From: Pantoea conspicua
GTDB taxonomy: Bacteria > Pseudomonadota > Gammaproteobacteria > Enterobacterales > Enterobacteriaceae
Direction: 5' to 3'
DNA: 64,000 nucleotides
Assembly (NCBI RefSeq): GCF_002095315.1
Contig: NZ_MLFN01000011.1
Coordinates: forward strand, 1 to 64,000
Shown: positions 9,382 through 18,437 of the stretch, in pieces
How positions within the stretch are numbered: the first letter of the stretch is position 1
How the letters are laid out: each line of letters starts with the position of its first letter
Made by a program: the position numbers and the translations under genes
Notes under the pieces: model-generated
Database searches by the model: none
Seen by the model: the letters and a program-made list of their open reading frames with translations, nothing else
What the model was told of the DNA's origin: nothing

Positions 9382-10401
9382 TTATTTCAGATGTAACCGC
9401 AGCGCTTCACCCGCCTGGTTGATGGCCGTTCTGACGGTAGGTTCCTGGCTCAGTGCGTTCAGCAAACCGTAATCATGGATCATGCCGTTATAGCGTGTCA
9501 CGGTAACCGGCACGCCTGCCGCATCCAGTTTCCGGCCAAAGGCTTCACCCTCATCACGTAACACATCCAGCTCTGCGGTCTGAATCAGTGTTGGCGGCAA
9601 CCCTTTCAGCTGCCCGGCAGTTGCGCGCAGCGGCGATGCCAGGATGTTATTACGATCTTTCTCTGATGTGGTGTAATTATCCCAGAACCACTTCATCATG
9701 TTCTTCGTCAGGAAATGGCCATCGGCAAACTGATCATAGGAAGCGGTGTCAAAACGCGCATCGGTAACCGGCCACAGCATCACATCATAACGGATCGCTG
9801 GGGTTTTAAACTGCTTCGCCTGCAAGGCAACCGCAGCCACCATATTACCGCCGACGCTGTTACCGACCAGCGCCAGACGTTTACCATCCACGCCAATTTC
9901 AGCACCATGTTCTGCCACCCATTTCGTGGCTTCATAAGCCTGCGTAATCGCCACCGGGAAATGCGCTTCTGGCGACGGTTCATAATTAACAAATACTGCC
10001 GCCGCGCCGGAGGCATTCACCATGTCACGAACCAGACGCTCATGGGTCGGGAAATCGCCCAGCACCCAGCCACCGCCGTGGAAGAACATAAACACCGGCA
10101 ACGTCGCGCTGGCATTCTCTGGTTTTACGATAGTCAGCGTCAGTGGCTTGCCCAGTACCGTAATGATCTTTTGTGAAACCTGTGCCGGCGGCAGTTTTGC
10201 GCCCTTTTGTGCCCCGGTCAGCACCGCACGGGCGTCTTTGACAGAGAGCTGCTCGATCGGCTTGCCTCCCCCGCTGTTGAGCGCCTTCAGAAAAGCGGCA
10301 ACACCTGCGGTCGGTTGCGGATTATTTCCAGTAGGTGCAGCAATGGCGGCACTCATCTGGCTGGCTAATAACAGTGCGCTGGCGGTCAGTTTCATGTTCA
10401 T
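9382..10401 (-). CDS. Exported alpha/beta hydrolase (HSL-type esterase)
   Basis: A 339-residue esterase of the hormone-sensitive-lipase branch. A signal peptide covers about residues 1-22 (cleavage near AIAA). The oxyanion-hole motif HGGGW is at residues 108-112, the nucleophile Ser182 in VGNSVGG, Asp279 in AELDVLRDEG and His309 in GMIHDYG, so the triad is complete. It should hydrolyse short acyl or aryl esters in the periplasm; the natural substrate is not evident. The upstream region carries repeated CTATTAAnTAG motifs that could bind a dedicated repressor. Confidence 0.88.
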   Translation of the reverse strand: MNMKLTASALLLASQMSAAIAAPTGNNPQPTAGVAAFLKALNSGGGKPIEQLSVKDARAVLTGAQKGAKLPPAQVSQKIITVLGKPLTLTIVKPENASATLPVFMFFHGGGWVLGDFPTHERLVRDMVNASGAAAVFVNYEPSPEAHFPVAITQAYEATKWVAEHGAEIGVDGKRLALVGNSVGGNMVAAVALQAKQFKTPAIRYDVMLWPVTDARFDTASYDQFADGHFLTKNMMKWFWDNYTTSEKDRNNILASPLRATAGQLKGLPPTLIQTAELDVLRDEGEAFGRKLDAAGVPVTVTRYNGMIHDYGLLNALSQEPTVRTAINQAGEALRLHLK

Positions 10402-10420
10402 CAGGGGCTTCCTTTAATTT

Positions 10421-10507
10421 GCTATTAAGTAGTGCGCTATCTGGTTGACGCAACAATGCCACGCTGCATTTTGATTGTAAACTATTAAATAGCGTACTAT
10501 TAAATAG
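10421..10507. promoter_or_regulatory. Repeated CTATTAAnTAG operator-like sites upstream of the esterase
   Basis: GCTATTAAGTAGTGCGCTAT at 10421-10440 is matched by ACTATTAAATAGCGTACTAT at 10481-10500, which runs on into a third half-repeat, TTAAATAG, to 10507. The 11-mer CTATTAAATAG is itself nearly palindromic. The left copy is 20 bases from the esterase start. The pattern fits a TetR- or MarR-type repressor with two sites; no regulator gene of that kind is adjacent. Confidence 0.5.
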
Positions 10508-10841
10508 GCAGATTGACCTTTCTCATCCTTTTTCGTCGTTTATAGATGAGTTTGACGCTATCTGCGGCGATTACCTACCAGCTTCACCCTTCCTGAAAGG
10601 AAGAAAAAAAATAAAAAAAACCATCCGGCGCGATTTTTTTCTGTATGGCGAATGAAAACTGCACCTTGTCTGATGATTGTTAGTTGAAAGAATGACTGTA
10701 TGATGTAACTAAAATGACTTATAACCCACGACTTCTGATCGCTCCACCTCAGAAATTTCACATTTTCTGCCGCAAAATATCGCTTTGCGGTTATCCACCC
10801 TACTATTGCTGCAAATAACCCCGTCAATAAAGGAAACATTG

Positions 10842-11270
10842 ATGAAAACCTCACATGCTTTGATCGCAACTCTACTTCTGGCCACTGGCGTTTCTGCTTC
10901 TGCTGTTGCTGCGCAACCCGCTGCGGCTAAAAATCCGTTAAGCGTCCACGTTCTGAATCTGCAAACCGGACAGCCTACCGCCGGCATTGAAGTGGAGTTG
11001 GATCAGAAGCAGCAGGATAACTGGGTGAAGCTGGCAACCGGCGTCACCGACAATAATGGCCGCATCAGCGCCCTGTTCCCGCAGGATAAAACGGCCAGCG
11101 CTGGCAGCTATCGCGTCGTGTTCAAAACCGGTGACTTCTATAAAAAGAACAACCAGAAAACCTTCTTCCCGGAAATCCCGGTTGAGTTCAATATGGACGC
11201 CAACGGTGAGCACTACCACATTCCGTTGCTGCTGAGCCCGTTCGGTTACTCGACCTATCGCGGTAACTAA
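10842..11270 (+). CDS. hiuH: 5-hydroxyisourate hydrolase, periplasmic (transthyretin-like)
   Basis: A 142-residue transthyretin-related protein. An N-terminal signal peptide (about residues 1-24, ending SAVAA) precedes the mature start, which has the family histidine in SVHVLNLQTG. The C-terminal signature is GYSTYRGN, whereas the family hallmark is YRGS. The enzyme opens 5-hydroxyisourate in urate breakdown. The ATG at 10842 is chosen over the 10785 frame start because it begins the signal peptide and follows AAAGGAAA. No other purine genes are nearby. Confidence 0.9.
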   Translation: MKTSHALIATLLLATGVSASAVAAQPAAAKNPLSVHVLNLQTGQPTAGIEVELDQKQQDNWVKLATGVTDNNGRISALFPQDKTASAGSYRVVFKTGDFYKKNNQKTFFPEIPVEFNMDANGEHYHIPLLLSPFGYSTYRGN

Positions 11271-12217
11271 GATTCTGAATGAATCCGGCGCGCCTGCGTG
11301 CCGGATTCCTCTTCTCCCGCGACCCGCCGCGGAAACCAGTCTGCCAGCCAGTCAATAAACACCCGCAAGCGATGCGTAACGTGTCGATTCTGAGGATAAA
11401 CCAGATGAAACGGATAACCCGCTGGACGCCAGTCAGGCAGGACTTCCACCAACTCTCCCTGCTGTAAAAGCGCCCCAAGGCTATAGCTGAATGTCTGAAT
11501 GATCCCCAGACCCGCCAGTCCTGCCGCCAGATGAGCATTACTTTCATTGACCCCGATGCGATGCGCACACGTAATCTCGATTTTTTCGCCATTGCGCTCG
11601 AAACGCAGCGGAAATGGTCTGCCGCTTTGCGGAGAGAGATAGCTGACCAGCCGGTGACCGTTGCGCAATTCGTCCGGATAAGCAGGCACGCCGAAGGCTT
11701 TCAGGTAGGCCGGCGTTGCGCAGGTCACCAGCGTGGCATAACCAATGTTGCGGGCAATCAGGGAGGAATCGACCAGCGGCCCGCCGCGTATTACGCAGTC
11801 AACGTTATCGCTGATCAGGTCAATCGGCCGATCGGCCACGCCAAGATCCAGAGTAATGTCGGGATATCTGGTAAAAAAATCGGGCAGCAGCGGAATCAGC
11901 ACCTCTCTGGCGGTGGAACCGCCGATATCGATACGTAAATGTCCGCGCGGCTTGCTGCGGACCGCATTGAATGCGGCGTCAATATCGTCGAGATCGTGCA
12001 GGATACGCAGCGATTTTTCATAATATTCCCGCCCTTCGGCGGTGACAGTGACCCGCCGGGTAGTACGGTGCAGCAGTCTGACGGACAGATGGGTTTCCAG
12101 CGCCTGCACCAGTTTGCTCAGCGTCGCTTTCGGCATATTCAGTGAGTCAGCCGCCCGGGTAAAGCTGCCGCTCTCCACCACGCGTGAGAAGGCTTTGATT
12201 GCCAGTAACTGATCCAT
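11267..12217 (-). CDS. LysR-family transcriptional regulator
   Basis: A 316-residue regulator of the one-HTH LysR type: DNA-binding domain at about residues 1-60 ([20 protein letters not shown]) and a substrate-binding domain after residue 90. The start at 12217 is preceded by GGAG at good spacing. It is divergent from the SDR gene at 12370, and an inverted repeat lies between the two starts, so it probably controls that gene and itself. Its stop overlaps the end of hiuH by four bases, tail to tail. The inducer is unknown. Confidence 0.9.
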   Translation of the reverse strand: MDQLLAIKAFSRVVESGSFTRAADSLNMPKATLSKLVQALETHLSVRLLHRTTRRVTVTAEGREYYEKSLRILHDLDDIDAAFNAVRSKPRGHLRIDIGGSTAREVLIPLLPDFFTRYPDITLDLGVADRPIDLISDNVDCVIRGGPLVDSSLIARNIGYATLVTCATPAYLKAFGVPAYPDELRNGHRLVSYLSPQSGRPFPLRFERNGEKIEITCAHRIGVNESNAHLAAGLAGLGIIQTFSYSLGALLQQGELVEVLPDWRPAGYPFHLVYPQNRHVTHRLRVFIDWLADWFPRRVAGEEESGTQARRIHSES

Positions 12218-12231
12218 TCTCTTTCTCCTAT

Positions 12232-12249
12232 TATCCACAGCGGTGGATA
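12232..12249. promoter_or_regulatory. Inverted repeat between LysR and SDR genes, candidate operator
   Basis: TATCCAC-AGCG-GTGGATA is a perfect 7-4-7 inverted repeat 15 bases upstream of the lysR start, in the divergent promoter region. This size and position suit a LysR-type recognition site. Confidence 0.5.
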
Positions 12250-12369
12250 GTCATTTTCATTTTACCCGATTTATCTTCCAATCCTCTCTCTTTACAGTCG
12301 TCATCAGCCCGGCATCATCATGGCCCGAGGCAAATCAGATTGATCACCCTTTTATCCGGAGAGCAGCAG

Positions 12370-13119
12370 ATGAACGCATTACTGGCAGGAAAAATTGCAC
12401 TGATTACTGGCGGCACCAGCGGAATTGGCCTGGCGACGGCTATCGAACTGGCATCACAGGGCGCGCAGGTCTTTATCACCGGTCGACGCCAGGCCGAGCT
12501 GGACGCCGCCGTGGCAGAAATCGGCAGCGCCGCTACCGGTATTCGCGCCGATGCCTCACAGCTGCATGACCTTGACAAAGTCTATGCTCAGATAGCGAGT
12601 CAGACCGGACGGCTTGATATCCTCTTCGCCAACGCAGGCGGCGGCGACATGATGCCATTGGGGGCCATCACCGAAGAACATGTTGACCGTATCTTCGGCA
12701 CCAACGTGCGCGGCGTGTTGTTTACGGTACAGAAAGCACTGCCGCTGCTGGTCGACGGTGCTTCTATTATTCTGACCGGTTCAACCACCTCGATTCAGGG
12801 TACCGCGGCTTTTAGCGTATACAGCGCCAGCAAAGCCGCGGTGCGTAACTTCGCTCGTTCCTGGGCGCTGGATCTGAAAGACCGGGCCATTCGCGTCAAC
12901 GTGGTCAGTCCCGGCCCGGTCCGTACACCTGGCCTGGGCGAGCTGGTAAGTGAGGATCAGCGTCAGGGATTGTTTGATGCACTGGCGGCACAGATTCCTC
13001 TCGGTCGTCTGGGAAACCCCGGCGAAATCGCTAAAACGGTGGCGTTTCTCGCCTCGGATGCGGCCAGCTTTATCAATGCCACGGAGCTGTTTGTCGATGG
13101 CGGGATGGCGCAGGTCTGA
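12370..13119 (+). CDS. Short-chain dehydrogenase/reductase (SDR)
   Basis: A 249-residue classical SDR. The cofactor motif is TGGTSGIG near residue 14, NAGG follows near residue 95, and the catalytic Ser and YSASK lysine-tyrosine pair are in the middle of the protein; the end, [11 protein letters not shown], is typical. An arginine pair after the second strand (TGRRQ) suggests NADP(H) use. The start at 12370 follows GAGAGCAG. Substrate cannot be told from sequence. It is divergent from a LysR regulator that probably controls it. Confidence 0.9.
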   Translation: MNALLAGKIALITGGTSGIGLATAIELASQGAQVFITGRRQAELDAAVAEIGSAATGIRADASQLHDLDKVYAQIASQTGRLDILFANAGGGDMMPLGAITEEHVDRIFGTNVRGVLFTVQKALPLLVDGASIILTGSTTSIQGTAAFSVYSASKAAVRNFARSWALDLKDRAIRVNVVSPGPVRTPGLGELVSEDQRQGLFDALAAQIPLGRLGNPGEIAKTVAFLASDAASFINATELFVDGGMAQV

Positions 13120-13137
13120 TTCTCAGCCCGCGAATTA

Positions 13138-13173
13138 CCGCAGAGAGCGGCGCAGTCCGCTCATTCTCTGCGG
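13138..13173 (+). terminator. Hairpin after the SDR gene
   Basis: CCGCAGAGA at 13138-13146 pairs with TCTCTGCGG at 13165-13173, 18 bases after the SDR stop. GAGAAAA follows rather than a T run, so terminator strength is uncertain. Confidence 0.4.
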
Positions 13174-13344
13174 AGAAAAGCGTTATCTCACCGCGCCGTC
13201 TGCGTCGGGCGGCAACGCTAAGCGCACGAAAATCCCCCGCCCCCGCGCGCTGACATAAAATGTCACCGTGCGCCGCCCCCGATCCGCCCAATCGCCCGCT
13301 ATAGTTATTCCCTGTCACGTTAGTCATAAAACCATGGAGATAAC

Positions 13345-14448
13345 ATGAGCCAACTTTTTTCACCTGTCTCACTGGGGGAACTTACGCTGGATAACCGCAT
13401 TGTGATTGCGCCGATGTGCCAGTATTCAGCCGATGCTGGCAACGCGTCCGCCTGGCACCGTATTCATCTTGGTCAGCTGGCCTTTTCCGGCGCCGGCTTG
13501 CTGATTATTGAAGCGACCGCCGTCGAAGATATTGGTCGTATTTCTCCCGGCGATTTGGGGCTATGGAATGATGACAATGAAGCGGCCCTGAAAAGCGTGC
13601 TGGAGGATGTACGCCGTTACTCTTCGATTCCGATTGGCATTCAGCTGGGACACGCCGGACGCAAAGCGTCATGTGCGGTGCCGTGGGAAGGCGGCAAACA
13701 GATTGCGCCTGATGCTGCCGAGGGCTGGCAAACCGTCGCGCCTTCTGCACTGAGCTACAGCGAAGGTGAAGCCAGACCGCTGGCAATGGATCGCGATGCG
13801 CTGGCGCGGGTCAAACAGGCCTTTGTCGACAGCGCCCGTCGGGCAGTGAAACTGGGCATTGAGCTGATTGAGGTACATGGCGCGCACGGTTATCTGCTGC
13901 ATCAGTTCCTTTCACCGCTGTCGAACCAGCGCAGCGATGAGTACGGTGGCTCACTGGAAAACCGGATGCGCTTCCCGCTGGAAGTGTTCCAGGCGGTGCG
14001 TGATGCGGTACCGGCATCGGTGCCGGTCGGCGTGCGCATTTCGGCCACGGATTGGGTAGAAGGTGGCTGGGAAGTGAATCAGTCGATCGCTTTCTCACGC
14101 GAGCTGGAAGCGCGCAACTGCGCCTATATTCACGTTTCCAGCGGTGGCCTGTCAGAGAAGCAAAAAATCAGCGTCGGCCCGAATTACCAGGTACCGTTTG
14201 CCCGCGACATCCGTGAGCAGGTCTCCATTCCGGTGATTGCGGTGGGCCTGATTACCGAGCCACAGCAGGCGGAAGATCTGCTGCAACAGGGCGAAGCCGA
14301 TCTGGTGGCGCTGGCGCGCGGCATTCTCTATGATCCGCGCTGGCCGTGGCACGCAGCGGCCGCGCTGGACGGTAAAGTCCAGGTTCCGCCGCAGTATCTG
14401 CGTTCAGAACCGCACGATGTCAAAGGTATCCTGACCCGCGACGAATAA
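13345..14448 (+). CDS. NADPH:flavin oxidoreductase, old yellow enzyme (YqjM/XenA type)
   Basis: A 367-residue FMN-dependent ene-reductase of the thermophilic-like OYE class. Residues seen: Cys25 and Tyr27 in APMCQYSA, the flavin loop IQLGHAGRKAS, the His pair in EVHGAHGYLLHQF, and VGLITEP near the phosphate site. These enzymes reduce activated alkenes and some nitro compounds in the cytoplasm. The gene is preceded by ATGGAGATAAC. It stands as a single gene, ending in a strong hairpin shared with the leftward nudK remnant. Confidence 0.9.
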   Translation: MSQLFSPVSLGELTLDNRIVIAPMCQYSADAGNASAWHRIHLGQLAFSGAGLLIIEATAVEDIGRISPGDLGLWNDDNEAALKSVLEDVRRYSSIPIGIQLGHAGRKASCAVPWEGGKQIAPDAAEGWQTVAPSALSYSEGEARPLAMDRDALARVKQAFVDSARRAVKLGIELIEVHGAHGYLLHQFLSPLSNQRSDEYGGSLENRMRFPLEVFQAVRDAVPASVPVGVRISATDWVEGGWEVNQSIAFSRELEARNCAYIHVSSGGLSEKQKISVGPNYQVPFARDIREQVSIPVIAVGLITEPQQAEDLLQQGEADLVALARGILYDPRWPWHAAAALDGKVQVPPQYLRSEPHDVKGILTRDE

Positions 14449-14454
14449 GCACAT

Positions 14455-14482
14455 TGGCAGGCCGTGTCGCTGCGGCCTGCCA
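14455..14482. terminator. Hairpin between the OYE gene and the nudK remnant
   Basis: TGGCAGGCCG at 14455-14464 and CGGCCTGCCA at 14473-14482 form a perfect 10-bp stem just after the OYE stop and before the stop of the leftward nudK remnant. It can work in both directions; no clear T run. Confidence 0.5.
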
Positions 14483-14495
14483 GCCTGACGGCGTG

Positions 14496-14834
14496 CTAAA
14501 GAATGCCTTTCAGCCGAAGATGCAGCAGCATGATGGTTTTGGCATCCATGATTTCACCGTCCGTAATCGCTTGCAGCGCCTGGTCAAAATCCATCTCCAG
14601 TACCTCAATATCCTCGCCCTCTTCTGCGATGCCACCGCCTTCACCGCTGCGCTGCTGATCGGCATATTCAGCAATAAAAAAATAGAGCTTTTCCGTGACC
14701 GAACCGGGACTCATAAAGGCTTCAAACACCTTTTCTACCCGCGTAACACGAAAACCGGTCTCCTCTTCGGCTTCGGCGACAATGCGCGCCTCCGGGGAGG
14801 CGTTATCCAGTAACCCCGCCGCCGCCTCAATCAT
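14496..14834 (-). pseudogene. nudK: NUDIX hydrolase nudK, N-terminally truncated
   Basis: The remaining 112 residues match the C-terminal part of NudK, the GDP-mannose pyrophosphatase: [20 protein letters not shown], then EEETGF of the NUDIX box and [12 protein letters not shown]. NudK is about 190 residues long, so roughly the first 75 are missing. Upstream of codon 1 the sequence becomes, on the other strand, the end of a DeoR-type gene. The NUDIX box itself survives in part, but the substrate-binding N-terminal half is gone, so activity is unlikely. Confidence 0.75.
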
Positions 14835-15032
14835 TTTGAAGAGGCCACGGTAAAACGCGCACTGGCTGGCCGGGCAGCGGAAACCGTGGTGATGGCCTCA
14901 GCGGAGAAGCTCAATTCCGCCTCCGCCTTTGCGATTGGCGATCTCTCGCTGGCCAGTACGCTGATCGTCGATACCCCGCCGGGCGAGCCACTGCAGCAGG
15001 CGCTGACCGACCACGGCGTCACTCTTATCTGA
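14835..15032 (+). pseudogene. C-terminal fragment of a DeoR-family regulator
   Basis: An open plus-strand frame without a start codon encodes [16 protein letters not shown], then [20 protein letters not shown], ending at TGA 15030-15032. This resembles the last 65 residues of DeoR-type sugar regulators (phosphosugar-sensor domain). It begins exactly where the truncated nudK ends. The missing N-terminal 190 or so residues, including the HTH, are not in the window. Confidence 0.6.
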
Positions 15033-15654
15033 GGGCATAGCAGGCCTGCAAGGCCAGATGCGGGCCGGTCAGCGGTCGCTGGCCGACAGCAAACCGCTGC
15101 GCCACCGGCGTCATGGAACTTTGCGCCAGCGCCACCAGACCGGCGCCCTGCTGATAAGCCTGCTCTGTCGCATCGGCAATCAGAGCAAAGTAACGCGCAT
15201 TATCACCGGCTTTGAAAGCGGCCCAGGCACCGGCCACCAGCCGCACTTCAACCTCTCCGCCGGCCTGGCAAAACAGTGCACGGGTCGCCTCAAGCGTCGA
15301 TTCCGCTGCACAGAGTGCCACCGAGGGCCCTTTATGACGCTGCAGCGCCTCGGACAGCATTTTATCGCTGCGCAGCACCCAGCCAGGCTGACCGGCAGCG
15401 GCAAAATCATCAGCAACCGGCGCCAGGGTTGAGCAGGTGATCACTATCGCATCCATCTGCGGCAGCAAAGCATCAATCAGCCGGGCAATCCGGGCGCGTA
15501 ATTCCGCGCTCATCCCGCCGCTGCGTTCCGCCTCCGCCAGCCATTCCGGCATCACCAGATGGTTAAGCGGGCGCGCAGTCACGGCCAGCGAGGCAGCAGC
15601 GTCATCGAAAATGGCGATATTACTGGCCGCAGTATGAAGACAGAGCAGGTTCAT
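15025..15654 (-). CDS. Aspartate/glutamate racemase-family protein
   Basis: A 209-residue protein of the Asp/Glu/hydantoin racemase fold. The first catalytic cysteine is in IVITCSTLAPVADD; at the second site the sequence reads VALAQSSMTPV, with serine where many members have cysteine. That may mean a non-racemising lyase-like or decayed activity. GGAGAGAACC precedes the ATG. It overlaps the end of the deoR fragment by eight bases and follows a lysR remnant, so it sits within a degraded neighbourhood. Confidence 0.75.
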   Translation of the reverse strand: MNLLCLHTAASNIAIFDDAAASLAVTARPLNHLVMPEWLAEAERSGGMSAELRARIARLIDALLPQMDAIVITCSTLAPVADDFAAAGQPGWVLRSDKMLSEALQRHKGPSVALCAAESTLEATRALFCQAGGEVEVRLVAGAWAAFKAGDNARYFALIADATEQAYQQGAGLVALAQSSMTPVAQRFAVGQRPLTGPHLALQACYALR

Positions 15655-15713
15655 GGTTCTCTCCGGACAGGGTTAGCGGTGAGTGGAGTAAGCAGCTAAC
15701 CAACTTACCGCGT

Positions 15714-16043
15714 TTATGCACTCTGTCCAGCGCCTGAGGCGATCCGTTGACGTAAGAAGTCGATAAATCCCCGTACCTTTTCCGGAACGTGGCGGGTATC
15801 CGGATAGACGGCGTAGATGCCCTGCATCGGAAACGCGTAATCCGGCAGCAGGTGACACAGGCTGCCGAGATCGATCGCCTCCCTCACCAGCCACGCCGGC
15901 AGCAGCGCGACCCCATTCCCCTGCAGCGCAAATGCCATCAGTGCCGCCGCGCTGTCCGCCGAAAACCTGACCGGCTGGGTTATCTCAAACGCTAACGGCT
16001 GACGGTCCGGACCACTAAGCGGCGAGCGCAACGGGTCAGCCTG
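15714..16043 (-). pseudogene. C-terminal fragment of a LysR-family regulator
   Basis: About 110 residues of the LysR effector domain remain (FSADSAAALMAFALQGNGVA, HVPEKVRGFIDFLRQRI). The HTH domain and first effector half are absent; the frame meets a stop at about 16065, and on the opposite strand the sequence becomes a transporter that lacks its own N-terminus. A deletion or inversion joining two genes is the simplest explanation. Confidence 0.75.
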
Positions 16044-16919
16044 CCCGTGTCGCTGCTGACGCTGTTACTGGCGGCCTGCTGGATCCGACGCGAGCCAGGG
16101 CCAGCAACCCGACCGGCCGCTGCACGTTGCTGGCCTGGTCAGCGGCTGTGGTGCGCTGGCCGCCCTGCTACTGGGATTAACCTGGATCAGCGATCCGGCC
16201 CGGCGGCTGCAGGCGGTTGCGCTGCTGCTGACCGGCGGGCTGCTGGCAACCCTGTTTATCCGCAGCAGCCGTCGCCATACCCATCCATTGCTGCCGATGC
16301 ATCCCGGTCAGCTGATGCGTTTCTCCATGACGGTCTATCAGTGCGTGCCGGGGATGTTTATCGGTATCAGTCTGATCGCCATGTTCTATCTGCAGGCACA
16401 GCTCGGGTTGACGCCGGTGGCGTGCGGAATGCTGATGCTGCCGTGGTCACTGGCCTCAGGACTGGCGATCGTGCTGACGGGTAAGTGCTTTAATCACACC
16501 GGCCCGCGCCCGCTGATCGTCACCGGCTGTCTGTTACAGGCGCTGGGGATTGGCGTGCTGGCGCAGGTGACCGTTCCGGTTCCGCTGCCAGGGCTGATGC
16601 TGGCCTTTGCCTGATGGGGGCCGGCGGCAGCCTGTGCAGCAGCACTGCGCAGAGCAGCGCGTTTCTTGAGACCGACGACGACGCGCTGCCGCACGCCAGC
16701 GCCCTGTGGACAGTTAACCGCCAGCTCAGCTTTTGCTTTGGCGTGGCCCTGCTGAGCCTGTTGCTTGATCTGCTCTCCGCCCATCTGGCGTTACACCAGG
16801 CCTGGCGGCTGACCTTTTACAGCGCCGCGCTGATTAGCCTGCTGCCGATTCTGGCCAGTTTTGGACTTGATAACCGCGCCATTGTCCGGCGTTTGTCCCC
16901 CTACAAGGAGTCTGTATGA
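16044..16919 (+). pseudogene. DHA2-type drug efflux transporter, truncated and frameshifted
   Basis: The C-terminal half of an EmrB/QacA-like 14-helix transporter. Recognisable stretches are PVSLLTLLLAACWIRRE (first frame), then after one extra base near 16100 FIRSSRRHTHPLLPM and GMFIGISLIAMFYLQAQLGL, then after a lost C near 16612 LMGAGGSLCSSTAQSSAFLE. The protein ends RLSPYKESV. The N-terminal half is missing at the junction with the lysR remnant. With truncation plus two frame changes it cannot make an active pump. Confidence 0.8.
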
Positions 16920-17290
16920 ACCGTTATTTTCGTGAAGTCATCGAAGCACACCAGGCGATTGAAGCCTGGCTGAGTGAAGGCCGCGGCGACGCGCTACTGA
17001 GCCGATTTGATGCCGACTTTTCAATGATTACTCTGAGCGGCGTCGCTATTGATCACGCTGCGCTAAGCGCCATGTTCAGCAGCCAGCGCGCCGCCCGCCC
17101 TGGGCTGCAGATCACGATCGATCAGCTCACCCTACTGGCGGAATGGCCGCAGGGGGCGGTGGTGTTATACCGTGAACATCACCACCAGCCGGACCAGCCG
17201 CCCATTGTCCGCTGGTCCAGCGTGCTGTTCACGCGACAGGGTGAGCGGCTGCTGTGGCGGCATCTGCACGAGACACGTCAGCCAGAGTAG
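16916..17290 (+). CDS. SnoaL/NTF2-like (DUF4440-type) protein
   Basis: A 124-residue cone-shaped alpha-beta protein of the DUF4440/SnoaL kind: an N-terminal helix (VIEAHQAIEAWLSEG), LSRFDADFSMITLSG, and a C-terminal strand region with WSSVLFTR and WRHLHETR. Such proteins include isomerases and many of unknown role. The ATGA overlap with the transporter remnant upstream shows it was once co-transcribed with that pump gene. Function unknown. Confidence 0.75.
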   Translation: MNRYFREVIEAHQAIEAWLSEGRGDALLSRFDADFSMITLSGVAIDHAALSAMFSSQRAARPGLQITIDQLTLLAEWPQGAVVLYREHHHQPDQPPIVRWSSVLFTRQGERLLWRHLHETRQPE

Positions 17291-17683
17291 TCAGGGTTGC
17301 CAGGCGGCGTGCTGCAGGACCACCCGATAGCCATCGGCATCCATAAAGGTGACCCCCTGCCGATCCCAATAAGGATTGAAGGCCGGCCGCCGCTGGAACC
17401 CTGCCTGATCCATGCGTGTGCAGCAGGTCAGCCACGGCTCTCTGACGGGAATATAGAGCACCAGCAGGTCGTCGTCGGAAACCTGCGGCGTCAGCGGATG
17501 CGCATCACAGCGGGTAAATTCCAGATGCCAGCTTAAATCGGCCCGACCCAGCATCACGCCGCTGAATCCCTGATGCTGTTCAAACGCGCCGATCCGGTGC
17601 AGCGCCAGCCCATGACAATACATCTCACTGCTTCTGATCAGATCGGCCACCGGCCGTGCGATACGCAGGTGCTGAATATTCAT
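17291..17683 (-). CDS. VOC-family (glyoxalase-like) protein, YycE type
   Basis: A 130-residue protein with two beta-alpha-beta-beta-beta modules (starting RIARPVADLIRSSEMYCHGL and ending GVTFMDADGYRVVLQ), as in glyoxalase/bleomycin-resistance relatives. The start at 17683 follows GGAGAG at good spacing; the longer frame to 17719 lacks a site. VOC proteins bind metal or ligands in many roles; nothing shows the substrate here. Confidence 0.8.
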   Translation of the reverse strand: MNIQHLRIARPVADLIRSSEMYCHGLALHRIGAFEQHQGFSGVMLGRADLSWHLEFTRCDAHPLTPQVSDDDLLVLYIPVREPWLTCCTRMDQAGFQRRPAFNPYWDRQGVTFMDADGYRVVLQHAAWQP

Positions 17684-17776
17684 CACTTTCTCTCCGTCGG
17701 GTTTACTGTTATTTATCACAAGATTCCGATCCTCCCGTTACGCCAGGTGCGCAACCGCATCCCGCCGAGGCTGAAA

Positions 17777-18307
17777 ATGTTGCAGAGTGAACGATTACTG
17801 TTACGGCCGGTGCGGCCAGAAGATGAAGCCGATCTGTTTCGGATATATGGCGACCCCGCCACCAACACCTTTAATCCTGCCGGCCCGATGCGCGATCGCC
17901 AGCAGGCCCATAGCGTGCTGCGTAACTGGTTACAGGGCTGGCAGGATGACGGCTTCGGCCGCTGGGCGATTGCCCGTCTGGCGCAGCCCGATCACCCGAT
18001 CGGCTTTGGCGGGCTGAGCGTGCACCTGCAGGATGAGCGACGGATGAATAATCTGGGATATCGCTTTGAAACGGCCGCCTGGGGCCAGGGATACGCCACG
18101 GAGTTTGCCCGCTTCACGGTCGTTTATGGTTTTACCGCGCTGGGACTAAGTACGATTGAAGCGCGGGTCAGAAAGCACCATCAGGCGTCAATTAAGGTGC
18201 TGGAGAAAGCCGGGTTGCATTATGTCAGTGAGATTCAGGATGTCGCTGATGCCCCACCGAGCCGGCTTTATGCCCTGTCACAGGCTGAGTGGCTTGCCCG
18301 GCGCTAA
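17777..18307 (+). CDS. GNAT-family N-acetyltransferase (RimJ/RimL type)
   Basis: A 176-residue acetyltransferase opening LQSERLLLRPVRPEDEADLF, as in RimJ/RimL-like enzymes. The acetyl-CoA loop is in GYRFETAAWGQGYATEFARF and the end of the fold is in HHQASIKVLEKAGLHYV. The start at 17777 is the first methionine before the conserved opening. It probably acetylates a small molecule or a protein N-terminus; target unknown. The divergent VOC gene shares its promoter region. Confidence 0.88.
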   Translation: MLQSERLLLRPVRPEDEADLFRIYGDPATNTFNPAGPMRDRQQAHSVLRNWLQGWQDDGFGRWAIARLAQPDHPIGFGGLSVHLQDERRMNNLGYRFETAAWGQGYATEFARFTVVYGFTALGLSTIEARVRKHHQASIKVLEKAGLHYVSEIQDVADAPPSRLYALSQAEWLARR

Positions 18308-18437
18308 TCCACGCGCAATTTTTTCCAATATTCCCCTGGCCGGTTAGTGATGAACTCGGGTTTTCTTTCGACAGATAACAGGAAACCCCGATGCCATACC
18401 ACACTCATAGCAGTACTTCACCCTCAGGCGGTGAAGA

